Positions 18,796 to 29,871 of a stretch of DNA of 64,000 bases are shown in pieces. Origin of the DNA: Triglochin maritima. Lineage: Eukaryota > Streptophyta > Magnoliopsida > Alismatales > Juncaginaceae. Under the pieces are notes generated by a model that was not told the origin of the DNA, ran no database searches, and saw only the letters and a list, made by a program, of their open reading frames with translations. Every line of letters starts with the position of its first letter. Position 1 is the first letter of the stretch. The stretch lies in NCBI GenBank assembly GCA_963682175.1, contig OY821784.1, forward strand, positions 22,673,621-22,737,620, read 5' to 3'. The translations under genes and the position numbers were made by a program.

Positions 18796-20309
18796 TGTTA
18801 GGATCTATGACCCTCTAATCGATAGAAAAATGCGGAATTAAAAATATTAATCGAAGGATTAAGGAAGAGACAATTGCAAACCACAAATTCGTCGACACCG
18901 GAGTTTAGAGAGGTTCGGCACCCACACCCGGGTCCTAGTCCTCCTCGCAAGCCTCGCTCGATCCCCCGAGCCTCGCTTACGGTTCCACTAACCGATCTCC
19001 GTTCCGGGCCGAGACCAACACCGTTTACAACACCGAGCCTCGCGAACAACCTCGCCTCGCTCGTGTCTCCTCTAACAACCCGAGAGGGAGCTTCCTCGAA
19101 GCTTTACAACTTGGTGATTCTTGAATAAGGAATTGGAATCACAATCTAACTAACACTCTATACTTGAGCACACTTGGATATGATATGGAATTGGATATGC
19201 AAGTGGTGAAGTTTAGGCTTGAGTGTTGTGGATTGAGAGCTTGAAGATGGAGAGGATTTGGCTTTGAGTATTGGATAGATAGGAAGTGTTCAAGATGTCC
19301 AAAGCAACCAAATGAGGTCCTATTTATAAGCCTTCAAGCTCATCTAGCCGTTTGGAAGTTGGTGGGGAATGGACCAATGAGAAAGCAAGATGTGACTTAA
19401 GCACGGCCAGAAATCGAGACAGATTCGGTCGACCGTTATCCACACGGTAGTCCGAAACATTGGTCTGAACAAAGAACTCGGTTGACCGATTATGTATCGG
19501 ATCACCGTTCACCAACCTCCAGTAGCTTTTATCTATTTAGCCCTAATTAAATTCGGTTCACCGAAGTCCATTTGGTTCACCGTTCCAAGGTGGACAGTAG
19601 AATTGATCGGGCTCTGATCTACTAAAGTTCGGTTGACCGTGTCTACTTCGGTATACCGAAGTAGCGCGGGAATTGCGCTGACAAAGCATGGGAGATTGGT
19701 TTACCAATAACGGTCTTGTTAAATAGCCGTTGGTCTCCTAAAGCAATATGATTCGGTTGACCGAATGAAGTTCGGTGTACCGAATATGGATAAGTCAATT
19801 TGGCTTTAGTTCAACATTTAAATACGACCGTTGGAGCAAAGTCCAAAACCGGTCCAGGCTAATTCGGTCTATCGAAGGCGGTTCGGTATACCGAGGTGGT
19901 TATTCCAGGGAACACCTAAAGGATTCTACACGGTTGACCGCAAGGTGTTCGGTGGACCGAACTCTACAAGATTCGGTTTACCGAGAAGGGTTCGGTTAAC
20001 CGTGGGGATACGGGACAGAATCCTAATGTGCTCAAGTTTACATTAATCCTTAGGACTCAAATTATACTACATTACATATTGGTCCAAAGCTTGATTACAT
20101 GTCTTGAGTCTTTATCTTCTTGTCCCCAAGCTCCTTAGCTTGATTCTTCATCAACCTATTTAAGAATATCGCAAGTACACGAATATATATGCAATGAATG
20201 TATTCATGTTTGCTTACTTTGATTGTCTAGGTTGATTGATTAAATATAGATTAAGATTAGATTACTTAATCATCAAAACTAAATAAAGATTAAGGCTAAA
20301 AAATCAACA
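18796..20309 (-). repeat. C1 5' LTR
   Basis: 1514 bp, the partner of 15149-16662. It carries the same eight dyad pairs, with the first starting at 19424 and the last ending at 20004. Its outer end reads AAAATCAACA where the other copy reads AAAGCCAACA. Confidence 0.93.
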
Positions 20310-20314
20310 TGGAT

Positions 20315-21314
20315 TTGTCCAGATCCGCTAAGATTTGTCCTGGACTTGTATTAGTGTTCGTTGAGGCTATTGGTGGTGTTGGTTTAGTCCCACATCGGGG
20401 GATTGTCCCGGATTAGCTTTTTCCATGCCTATAAATAGAACTCTTCACCTCCTATTGTAATCACTCCATATTTTAAGTGGCTATTCTTCCTACTAGAAGT
20501 GAGGCCTTGAAGCACACACTAAAGTAGGAGGATGCTACTTTTAATGTGAGTCATTTTATCAATAAAGTTTTGTGTTTCTTTCATTGTTTGTTTTATGCTT
20601 CTTTTATTGTTTATGCATGTTTTAGTTTAATCGTCTTTTAATTCTAGCTTAGTTTTAATATGCTTTCTTTCCATAGTTTAATAATTAGTGTAATGTTTAG
20701 TGAGTAGTTCCATCCCTTTGGGGGGTGGAGTAGATGTACATACATGCATTAGAGAATGGGATGAATGCTTTAATTTCAATGTGTTGATTAAACATGAATG
20801 TATGCTTGCTTGTTTAGGATAGAATTTATAACTTGATGAGTTTTGCCAAAATGATTTGACACCTGTCATGCTTGCTTAGGTTCTGAAATAAACAACTTGC
20901 ATATGTAAATGTTAATCAACCAAGTTGGTGAATAGATTGATAGGTTTTGCCATAACATTTACACACTTCCTATGCTTGAAAAACACCACCTTCATGTGCT
21001 TAAAGAATGTATTCTACACCCACCTGTTTGCTTGTGTGCACTCACTCCACCCCTTAGGGGTTTTCCATTCCTGAAATTCCAGCATTCTTGTTTTCTTCTT
21101 AGCTTAGTTCTTATTTCATCGTTTGTTTGCTTCTTCCACATTTCATACTTCTTAGCGTAGTGTAGCGTAGGTTAGCATAATCAATCTTTCTCTTCCCTAT
21201 TTTGCCACTTGATTTCGTTCAAGCAAGAGGCTACTCACCTCCCTGAGGACGACCCGTACTTGCCACCGCTTCATCGCGGCCGTGCACTTGCGGTTTTAAA
21301 TAAAACGTTCAACA
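20315..21314 (+). repeat. A2 3' LTR, right part
   Basis: 1000 bp continuing the LTR after C1. It includes the USE at 20387-20397, TATAAATA at 20430-20437 (32-bp gap), two CCCC/GGGG hairpins near 20711 and 21047, and the U5 module at 21246-21294. It ends TTCAACA. Confidence 0.93.
20387..20437 (+). promoter_or_regulatory. USE + TATA promoter in A2 3' LTR
   Basis: GTCCCACATCG at 20387-20397 and TATAAATA at 20430-20437; gap 32 bp. It would read out of A2 into the end of the B LTR and gag. Confidence 0.6.
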
Positions 21315-21319
21315 CTTTT

Positions 21320-21418
21320 CCTTACTAGTCTTTAAATTGTTTCCATTGCGTTTATTGTTTGATTAGTTAGGGATTAGCGTAAAAGTGATTATATTAACCC
21401 GACCCACATGATCCTACA
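21320..21418 (+). repeat. Element B 5' LTR, right end
   Basis: It completes the LTR interrupted at 7570. It matches 31915-32013 of the 3' LTR and ends GATCCTACA. Confidence 0.93.
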
Positions 21419-21420
21419 TT

Positions 21421-21432
21421 TGGCATCAGAGC
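21421..21432 (+). other. B primer binding site, variant initiator tRNA-Met
   Basis: TGGCATCAGAGC starts 2 bp after the LTR. It differs from the standard TGGTATCAGAGC by one base. Confidence 0.88.
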
Positions 21433-21478
21433 CTCGTTCGTTAATTTTGTTCTTAACCGATAAATTAACATTGCTTTT

Positions 21479-21826
21479 AATGCATCCATACCTAGTGAAT
21501 CATGTAAACCACCATATTTTGATGGAAATAATTTGGTTTCATGGAAAAGTAAAATGATGTCATTCATTAAATCCATAAACATTAACATGTGGTTTATTAT
21601 TCAAACTCCATATGAATCACCTAGATGTCAAATTAGTAAATGGAGTTTAGAAGATGAGAAAAATGCATCCCTAAATGCTAAGGCTATGAATGTCATATTT
21701 TGTGCATTAGGAGATGAACTTTTTAATCTTGTTTGCTCATGTGATAGTGCTCATTCTATATGGCAAACATTAGAAAAGAATTTTGGCGAAGGAGATTCAC
21801 CAACCGGGAAGAAGGGAGAAGCAAAT
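21479..21826 (+). pseudogene. Element B gag, N-terminal part
   Basis: Copia-type gag start with KPPYFDGNNLVSWKSKM and AHSIWQTLEKNFGEG. No ATG lies in frame before the conserved segment, so the start codon is uncertain (the first in-frame ATG is 21533). The usual helical core after IWQTLEK, present in C1, is missing. The frame ends at a codon boundary at 21826, where A3 inserted, and resumes in frame at 29059. Confidence 0.85.
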
Positions 21827-23370
21827 TGATTGACATCATTTCATGCTCATATTTGTATCTTATATCCATTATATTACACCTAAGCAATGCTACGTGACGA
21901 GTTTTATGTTTAGTTTTCAGAAATAAAGAGGTTTGAAGAGAAGAACCATGAAAGGACCCAAAAGCAGGAAAAAGGACCTAATTGTGAGACCTGGGGACCA
22001 AGATGCAAGGGAGAAGGACCTGAACGTAAGACAGAAGGACCTAAGAGCAAAACAGGAAACTCCACACCATCATGAGGAGTATTTTGTCAATTCGATTCGG
22101 GTCGGAGCTCCACTAAACAAGTTAGATGCATCCAAGACCAAGAAACACACCAAGGAAAGCCCACCAGAAGACCCAGACGGATCTGGGCTTTATAGGCCGC
22201 CAATTGGCGGTCTGGAACCGCCAATTGGCGGTCTGGATCATGCCAGATCCGCTCCAACTTCTCCTGGACTTGTATTAATGTTCGTTTAGGCTATTTTTGG
22301 TATTGGTTTAGTCCCACATCGGGGGATTGTCCCAGATTAGCTTTTTCCATGCTTATAAATAGAACTCTTCACCTTCCATTGTAATGACCCATTGTTTGGT
22401 GGCATTCTCTCTACTAAGGAGTGAGCCTTGAAGCAATAACTCAAGGTGGAGAAGAATGCTACCTTCAATGTGAGTCATTGTTAATAAAAGTTTATTTGTT
22501 TCTTTTAATCTTGTCTTGTTATGTTGCTTGTTTTGTGTGGGTACTTTGTTTAATTTCTTGTTTAGTAATTTTAGTATCTTAGTTAAATGTTTTCTTTACT
22601 TAGTCTAATCAGTAGTGTAATGAGTAGTGAGTAGTTCCATCCCCATTTGGGGGGTGGAGAAATATGTGATATAATTATGTAGTGTATTAAGTGTGTGTTA
22701 TTTTTATCCCTTGAGCTTTATATGATTTCCATAACCATCTAATGGGTCTCCACTCTTATCTTTGATATGCTAATGCTATTGAATGAAGCTTAGCTTATGC
22801 TTTGATTAGTCGACCTATTTTATGGGGAATGATAAGGTTAGGATATGGATGAAGTTAATGTTGGAAACACAATTTGTAGTGTATGTACTCTTGTTGCCTT
22901 TAGCTTGGCTAATGTCTTGTATGTTTTAATGATGTAGTGAAATCTTAATTCATGTAGAGGCATAGTAGGGTATAGTCTTTATACTTGAGTTCATGTAGCT
23001 TCATTCCAATTATTGTCTTGTATGTTTTAATGATGTAGTCTTATCTTAATTCATGTAGAGGCAAAGTTGGCTAGTTTTATGATTTCATGCACTACATGTT
23101 GTGAGGAGCTTAATGAACACACACACACTTCTTTATGTTCACATTATTTCTCTACCCCCTTTGGGGCTTCGTTTTATTGCTTATCTTCGTTTCCTTTTGC
23201 ATTCTAGTTTAGCATTGTAGTGTAGTTTAGTGTAATACATCCTTCTTCCTTTTCTTTACCTCTCGCCTTCGCACAAACCAAGTGTCGACACACCTCCCAG
23301 TGGACGACCCGTATTTGCCACCGCTTCAACGCGGCCGTGCACTTGCGGTTAAATATAAAACGATCAATCA
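21827..23370 (+). repeat. A3 5' LTR
   Basis: TGATTG to CAATCA. GGACC motifs lie at 21954, 21974, 21995, 22016 and 22037 (20, then 21, 21, 21 bp apart). Two palindrome units lie at 22197-22236, USE 22311-22321, TATAAATA 22354-22361, U5 module 23303-23350. Confidence 0.94.
22311..22361 (+). promoter_or_regulatory. USE + TATA promoter in A3 5' LTR
   Basis: GTCCCACATCG at 22311-22321, TATAAATA at 22354-22361, gap 32 bp. It drives the intact A3 ORF. Confidence 0.65.
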
Positions 23371-23376
23371 AGTTTT

Positions 23377-23394
23377 TGGCGCCGTTGTCGGGGA
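23377..23394 (+). other. A3 primer binding site, tRNA-Asp
   Basis: TGGCGCCGTTGTCGGGGA, one mismatch in 18 to the tRNA-Asp complement. Confidence 0.9.
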
Positions 23395-24508
23395 GGTGCT
23401 CTGTCCAGACCTTGGTTTGGACGATTCGAGGGGTTTTTAATTTTTTGTTTCCAGTTTTTCATAGTTTCAGGGAACTACTGGATCAAGGGGAGGCTGCTGG
23501 ACAAATTTGAGGAACAGAAGACCTAAAAGGACCGCCAATCAGCGGTTGGAGACCGCCAATTGGCGGCCTGGTGAGGGCTTCCTACTTTCAAATTTTTTCT
23601 GGTAGTTAGTTTTGTAATTGGTGTTATCTAGGAGCCCTATTTTGCATGATTTGACTTCTGGTTTTCTCCCAGATCATTAATCACTCCCCCATTAATCAAC
23701 TTGGCCCTAAAATCCAAAGCAAAAGACTAGACGTTCTTATTTGTTTAGGTCACGCATCATGTATTGACTTAGGCATATAGTTGTCTTTTCTTTTAGCTTT
23801 ATTTTCAGTTGTTGAGTGCTGGCATGAGGTACGCATTTACTACACTCATTCATGCATCTCGTATGCCCATGCATTAGTTAGTAGGAATTGCATCAGGACA
23901 AGAGTATGAGAGTGTTTGATTGGAGCGATTGATTGCTAGATCTAGGATCAAATCACTACTAAGGAGGGGTTGTCCCATAAAAGATAAGGTTGGGGATTTC
24001 ATCACCCTTTCCTTGGCCCCAAAAATCACTCGTAATAAAGCCTTAACTAAAAGCAAGTAGACATTGGCCCTAAGGAATTCGGACGCACTAGGAGAGTAAT
24101 CTAGTCGAGACCGTCATGACCTGATCGGCGTTGCCTACCTTGTCGATAGTAGGAGGTACTGGATCTCCGGATCTGGTATCACTTGCTGGGCATTGTGGTC
24201 CTCGTTGTAGGGAGGTGAGGCGTGTCGAGGCTAGTGACCTCGAAGTTAGGCGTCGTCTAGCTTAAGGACCCATTGCCTTACATTGTTTGAGCCGTGCTTG
24301 CTAGTTAGGCTTCTTCCTGATCCCTCTACCCACGCTAGCTTTAAGGATTCTTCCCTTCTCCTCTGAGTCATCTTCTTCTCACCTTCTTCTACGTTATAGT
24401 CTCCTCCCCTTTACACTCTCTGGTAACGTTTTAGGGTCGAGTCGAGCACTTTTTGCGAGCTTGGCCTCGTGGTGGTGAGAGTGATCGACTCGAGAGTTTT
24501 TTCTTGAG
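23395..24508 (+). other. A3 5' leader, conserved non-coding
   Basis: Palindrome units lie at 23530-23571 and the shared leader block at 23815-24265. No conserved ORF. Confidence 0.7.
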
Positions 24509-25918
24509 ATGGATGGTTACATGGGCGACCATCCATATCATTGTTGGGACCAGGACGATTCTCCCTGGTACTCCGGACACATGCAACTTGGGGTGGCTCA
24601 GACTAACACCCCGTATGGTTGGGATAATCTTCATTGTGTGACTGAGCAATCTTCATATAGGGGTAACATGAGAGAGGCACCGACGGCTAGATCTCCATCT
24701 AGTTATGTTGGATCATACTCTGGGCAACAAACTTTGGCCTCTTTCATGCATGTGGTAGAGGACATGGGTGCACCGGTGGCTTCAGTAGCCGTACCGTGTC
24801 ACTATTGTGGGTTGAGTGGTCATGATTTCGAGGAATGTCCTTATGTTCCCCCAGAGCCTGAGTATGAGCATACATTTTCCCAAAATGCTCATTATGACCA
24901 TTACGCATCCGCGTACAATCCGAGAGTGATGGATTCATGGGGAGACAATTCATATCCAAATTCTTATACTTCATTTCCACCACAGTATCCTCCTCCCGAA
25001 TACCCAGAATTCTACGAACACCCCACTCCAAATCATTGGACTTATTCTCAGGACATCAACACCCAACCCCAAAATTTCCCAAGATCTGACTTGGACCTCC
25101 TCGTTGACCGCATACAAAATCTGACACTTCAAGTGAGTCAACTGACACAACAATTAAGTGAGGAGAGTAACCTTTCTTGTCAACTTGAGGATTTATCTTC
25201 TGAAATCGAACCACCACCACATCCACAAATTCAAAGCACAATCTTTCAAAGTCAAACTCCTAGTCAGTCTGAGGGACTTAGGGTTTCAATTCACGATCAC
25301 TTAGTGGAGGATTCGATTCAAATTGAGAATAACTTGGACCAGCTTCATTATGAGTCGGCACAAGATTGTGCCTTATCTTTTTGTCCCGTGGCCCTTGAGC
25401 CACATGATCTTCATGTTGTGCCTCTTAAGGACTCACCTCTGATGGAGCAAGAGCTCCCTAGTACCCTCAATTTGAAACAACCTGATGAGAGTTTACCTCT
25501 CACTATTGTTCCTGATCATCTTGGAAATGATGGAACATCAAACAACTACATTGCTCATGAGGGTATTAGGAGTTCCTTGGAGGATACTTTGGGTATGAGA
25601 CCCACTTCCTGTTCTCCTGGTGAGTTGGACATGCATAACGAGGTGCTTGACCTCGTTCCGACCCACCAGCCTGTTGGTTGGAGAGTTTGGATTGACGATC
25701 ATAACTTCAGCAGCGCAACGGGAGAAACTCTTCTTCCGTTGCCCCTCATTTCCCAAACTCTTGAGAGGTTCAAGCTCTTTCAGTTTGATCCTTTGAATGA
25801 GACGCCTTTGCGTCCAATTCACGAACCTCTCATTTCATCTGGTGCTCTTTGTGAAGGGGGCACACGCATGCGTATTCTGGCCCCGCATGGTGTCATGTTC
25901 CCTTTCCAAGTGCATTGA
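24509..25918 (+). CDS. A3 protein: zinc knuckle and conserved A-family tail, no capsid
   Basis: 469 codons with no stop or frameshift, unlike the A2 and A4 genes. The first ~90 residues show no capsid signature. A CCHC knuckle CHYCGLSGHDFEEC lies near residues 97-110, followed by Tyr/Pro-rich sequence with a YASAYNP motif like YSSSYNP in A2. A heptad-like stretch LDLLVDRIQNLTLQVSQL lies near 190-215. The last ~150 residues align with the A2 tail: EPHDLHV, QPVGWRVW, FQFDPLNETPL and a terminal MFPFQVH. The A2 protease is absent. It is probably an RNA-binding Gag derivative that relies on another element's capsid; the tail's role is unknown. Start chosen because A1 shares the ATG context. Confidence 0.8.
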   Translation: MDGYMGDHPYHCWDQDDSPWYSGHMQLGVAQTNTPYGWDNLHCVTEQSSYRGNMREAPTARSPSSYVGSYSGQQTLASFMHVVEDMGAPVASVAVPCHYCGLSGHDFEECPYVPPEPEYEHTFSQNAHYDHYASAYNPRVMDSWGDNSYPNSYTSFPPQYPPPEYPEFYEHPTPNHWTYSQDINTQPQNFPRSDLDLLVDRIQNLTLQVSQLTQQLSEESNLSCQLEDLSSEIEPPPHPQIQSTIFQSQTPSQSEGLRVSIHDHLVEDSIQIENNLDQLHYESAQDCALSFCPVALEPHDLHVVPLKDSPLMEQELPSTLNLKQPDESLPLTIVPDHLGNDGTSNNYIAHEGIRSSLEDTLGMRPTSCSPGELDMHNEVLDLVPTHQPVGWRVWIDDHNFSSATGETLLPLPLISQTLERFKLFQFDPLNETPLRPIHEPLISSGALCEGGTRMRILAPHGVMFPFQVH

Positions 25919-27522
25919 CCCACTCTTGAGGTTCCCATTTGATGTCTTTTGACAAATGAAGATGGGAATTTATGTTTGTACATAGTTATATAAAAAAAAG
26001 AAAAAAAAAGTTCAATAAAAGACTCCTTCAGTGAACATCGATTATTGTGAGCCCCAACCCTTGTGTATTTGGGCTCCATTTCTTTCACGTATTTGTACCC
26101 TTTCTTTAGCATCTCACAGGTTTTGAGGGAATTTGGGTTGTGTCCATCAACATAGCCATACACTTCCCTTTATACTTCACGTTGGTGAGATCTCTCCTTT
26201 TTCATGCATAAATCCATGTAGTATCGTGCTTGCATTCATTGAGGACAATGCATGAAGTAGGTGTGGGGGGGTGTTTTACGTGTGTACATAGTTGAGTCTT
26301 TTTCCTTTGATTTTGTTTTCTTTTGTTTGCATTGTTAGGGTCATGATTGTGTGCTGCATTTAATATCGATATATATGCTTGCCATGATCCTTGGGTGACT
26401 TGTCTTCTTTTGCCTGCCTAGTGCTTCAAAATTTTCACATTTCTTTCAAAATCTTCATGTGTTTTCGAAAGAAAATGTTTTGTGGGTTTTGCGTGTGTTT
26501 AGCATGTGCAAAACCGTTGAGAGGCAAAGTAAAAAGAAAGCTCCCAAAATTGTCTTGAACTTGATGCATTAGGATATCTAGTACGTGGCTTTAGGATTTA
26601 TCGAGTCGTTAGGATGCACCCCAGTTTTCCTTTGGGGGTGAGTAATTATAGGGTTTCAGTGCTCAAACATTCAAAAAAGTCCACCCTGAACCTACTGAGT
26701 CAATAATTCGTGTCTGTTAACTTAAGGAAGTTTGTTGTAGTCAAGGACCCTCTAAATCCTGTTGTGAGACATTAGTGTAGGGGTTTTGGTTCATGTGTAG
26801 ATAAGAAATAAGTGAGTAGGTGTTCTCTCTTCTCGCACGGCTCCTATCACTCGGGAAAGTAGATCTGAGGGGACTTTGTGCCTGGTGCTTTCGAGTCATC
26901 TGACTTGGGATGCGCCGACCGAACTCCCGTTACACGGGTGGTAGGGATTGCCCTATGTGGAGATTTGGGGAAAGGTGTACGTGATAGTGTAAGTCCTCAT
27001 GGGCAATGATGCACGAAACCTGACCCTGGGAGAATGAAGCTCCAACTAAAAAAAAGAAAAAAAAATGTGTGAAAAGAAACAAAAAGAAAAAAAATGTTAA
27101 TGCAAATAAGAACCTTAATGGACCTTACACTTTGTATCACTTGAGGATCTTGAGGTTGTCCATGTCTTTTACTTAATTCCTTATTTAACTTGCACGAATG
27201 GTTTATTAGGCTAGGTGTGGACTGATTACCTATATAGAGTCGGCCCGTAGGATTACCGCGTCCATTGATCGACAAAATATTTCCAACGAGTCGAGGTCTA
27301 GATTGAATAATGCATCTTGTTCGGATTTTGTGGGTATATCCGCTGAAAACCCTCAGGAGACAACACTCCTCCTCCTTGGCAACAAAGAGGTTTAACGGCT
27401 TGTTGCACGTGCTAAGTGTAACCGTGATTCCTACGAAAGTGAGTTAGGATTTCTTGTTTCTCGTTTGCTTTTCTCTTTCTTTGTTTTGCTCGGGACTAGC
27501 AAAAGTTAGGTGTGGGGGTATT
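25919..27522 (+). other. A3 3' untranslated region with two purine tracts
   Basis: 1.6 kb aligning with the A2 region though the coding parts differ. The internal tract GTAGGTGTGGGGGGGTG is at 26259-26275 and the terminal tract ends at 27522. The segment from about 26590 to 27020 is the best conserved. No gene is supported. Confidence 0.75.
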
Positions 27523-29053
27523 TGATTGACATCATTTCATGCTCATATTTGTATCTTATATCCATTATATTACACCTAAGCAATGCTACGTGACGAGTTT
27601 TATGTTTAGTTTTCAGAAATAAAGAGGTTTGAAGAGAAGAACCATGAAAGGACCCAAAAGCAGGAAAAAGGACCTAATTGTGAGACCTGGGGACCAAGAT
27701 GCAAGGGAGAAGGACCTGATCATAAGACAGAAGGACCTTAGAGCAAAACAGGAAACTCCACACCATCATGAGGAGTATTTTGTCAATTTGATTCGGGTCG
27801 GAGCTCCACTAAACAAGTTAGATGCATCCAAGACCAAGAAACACACCAAGGAAAGCCCACCAGAAGACCCAGACGGATCGGGGCTTTATAGGCCGCCAAT
27901 TGGCGGTCTGGATCATGCCAGATCCGCTTCAACTTCTCCTGGACTTGTATTAATGTTCGTTTAGGTTATTTTTGGTATTGGTTTAGTCCCACATCGGGGG
28001 ATTGTCCCGGATTAGCTTTTTCCATGCTTATAAATAGAACTCTTCACCTTCCATTGTAATGACCCATTGTTTGGTGGCATTCTCTCTACTAAGGAGTGAG
28101 CCTTGAAGCAATAACTCAAGGTGGAGAAGAATGCTACCTTCAATGTGAGTCATTGTTAATAAAAGTTTATTTGTTTCTTTTAATCTTGTCTTGTTATGTT
28201 GCTTGCTTTGTGTGGGTTGCTTTACTTTGTTTAATTTCTTGTTTAGTGATTTTAGTATCTTAGTTAAATGTTTTCTTTACTTAGTCTAATCAGTAGTGTA
28301 ATGAGTAGTGAGTAGTTCCATCCCCATTTGGGGGGTGGAGAAATATGTGATATAATTATGTAGTGTATTAAGTGTGTGTTATTTTTATCCCTTGAGCTTT
28401 ATATGATTTCCATAACCATCTAATGGGTCTCCACTCTTATCTTTGATATGCTAATGCTCTCGAATGAAGCTTAGCTTATGCTTTGATTAGTGGACCTATT
28501 TTATGGGGAATGATAAGGTTAGGATATGGATGAAGTTAATGTTGGAAACACAATTTGTAGTGTATGTGCTCTTGTTGCCTTTACCTTAGCTAATGTCTTG
28601 TATGTTTTAATGATGTAGTGAAATCTTAATTCATGTAGAGGCATAGTAGGGTATAGTCTTTATACTTGAGTTCATGTAGCTTCATTCCAATTATTGTCTT
28701 GTATGTTTTAATGATGTAGTCTTATCTTAATTCATGTAGAGGCAAAGTTGGATGTAGTTTTATGATTTCATGCACTACATGTTGTGAGGAGCTTAATGAA
28801 CACACACACACTTCTTTATGTTCACATTATTTCTCTACCCCCTTTGGGGCTTCGTTTTATTGTTTATCTTCATTTCCTTTTGCATTCTAGTTTAGCATTG
28901 TAGTGTAGTTTAGTGTAATACATCCTTCTTCCTTTTCTTTACCTCTCGCCTTCGCACAAACCAAGTGTCGACACACCTCCCAGTGGACGACCCGTATTTG
29001 CCACCGCTTCAACGCGGCCGTGCACTTGCGGTTAAATATAAAACGATCAATCA
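27523..29053 (+). repeat. A3 3' LTR
   Basis: 1531 bp and nearly identical to the 5' LTR, but with one palindrome unit (27892-27910) instead of two and a few bases extra near 28210. USE 27986-27996, TATAAATA 28029-28036. Confidence 0.94.
27986..28036 (+). promoter_or_regulatory. USE + TATA promoter in A3 3' LTR
   Basis: GTCCCACATCG and TATAAATA with a 32-bp gap, reading into the 3' part of the B gag. Confidence 0.6.
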
Positions 29054-29058
29054 CAAAT

Positions 29059-29871
29059 CCGAAGGATGTAGCTCAAGCAAAGAAAATGGAGATTAACTCA
29101 ACGTCTTCGTCATCATCAAGCTCATCCGATGGAGAAAGTGAAGAGGAGGTATCTTCTAGCTCTTCTTCAAGTAGTAGTTCAAAAGATAATGCCTATGATG
29201 TTAATGAACTACAAAATGCATTTCAAAGATTATTTGAAAAATATAAAGAACTTCACAAGACTAGTCAATTAGCAAATGAGCAAATCCATGATCTTGAATG
29301 TCAAAATGTATCTATCTTAGATGATAAAAATGATTTGCTTGCTAAAATTGAAGTTCTAACTTTAGAGAATGCATGCTTGAAGGAAGAAAATTTAAATGAC
29401 AAAACTACCTCATCTCATGCAATTGATAGTCATATGCTAGAAATTGATACTAATGACTTGCTTATTAAACTTGATAAAACTCATTTAGAAAGCAAGCAAT
29501 TATTACATGACTTGAATTGCATGAATGAAAAAGTTGCAAATTTAAAGATTCACATACGTAACATGGATGAAAAGCATAATTCTATGATTAAAAATCTAAA
29601 TTGCTTAAATGAATCTCTAGCAACTAAAAACAGTGAACTTATTGCGTTAAATGAAAATTTGTCAAATAAATTGCATGAGTTCACACAAGGCAATAAAAAC
29701 AATTTTTATGTTAAAAACTTTCCTATTCAAATTAATGTTAAACATAATTTTGCCATGAAAAAGAAAGTAAGTGTAGAGGTACCAAAATCAACTTGGATTT
29801 GGGTACCAAAAGCTAAACTTAATGGACCCAAGCAAAAATGGGTACCAAAGTCTACACTTGTAGGAGCTTGA
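29059..29871 (+). pseudogene. Element B gag, C-terminal part
   Basis: 271 codons in frame with 21533-21826 across the A3 insertion. It begins PKDVAQAKKMEINST, has two Ser runs separated by an acidic DGESEEEV, then a long coiled-coil-like region rich in Leu, Glu, Asn and Lys. It ends WVPKAKLNGPKQKWVPKS and a stop four codons later. The same ending closes the C1 gag. Before A3 arrived the gag was open but already lacked the UBN2 core. Confidence 0.85.

Larger units (their letters stand above)
15149..20309 (-). mobile_element. C1, young gag-only Copia-type element
   Basis: 5161 bp on the minus strand with two 1514-bp LTRs of identical length. By eye they differ at about two dozen sites, roughly 1.5-2%. 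The target duplication is TGGTT/TGGAT with one change. The primer site matches initiator tRNA-Met. The only gene is an intact gag; no protease, integrase or RT is present. It lies inside the 3' LTR of A2, so it is the innermost and last insertion of this nest. Confidence 0.93.
7571..21314 (+). mobile_element. A2, non-autonomous Athila/Tat-like retrotransposon
   Basis: The 5-bp target duplication CTTTT (7566-7570 and 21315-21319) is perfect. Order: 5' LTR, tRNA-Asp primer site, leader, Gag-protease ORF with a conserved tail, 1.6-kb 3' untranslated region, purine tract, 3' LTR split by C1. There is no RT, RNase H or integrase. Without C1 it is about 8.6 kb. It sits in the 5' LTR of B. Confidence 0.92.
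21827..29053 (+). mobile_element. A3, A-family element without capsid or protease
   Basis: 7227 bp, target duplication CAAAT (21822-21826 and 29054-29058) perfect. LTRs are 1544 and 1531 bp. It carries a tRNA-Asp primer site, the conserved A leader, one intact 469-codon ORF and the conserved A 3' untranslated region. No capsid domain, protease, RT or integrase is seen. It interrupts the gag of B. Confidence 0.92.
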
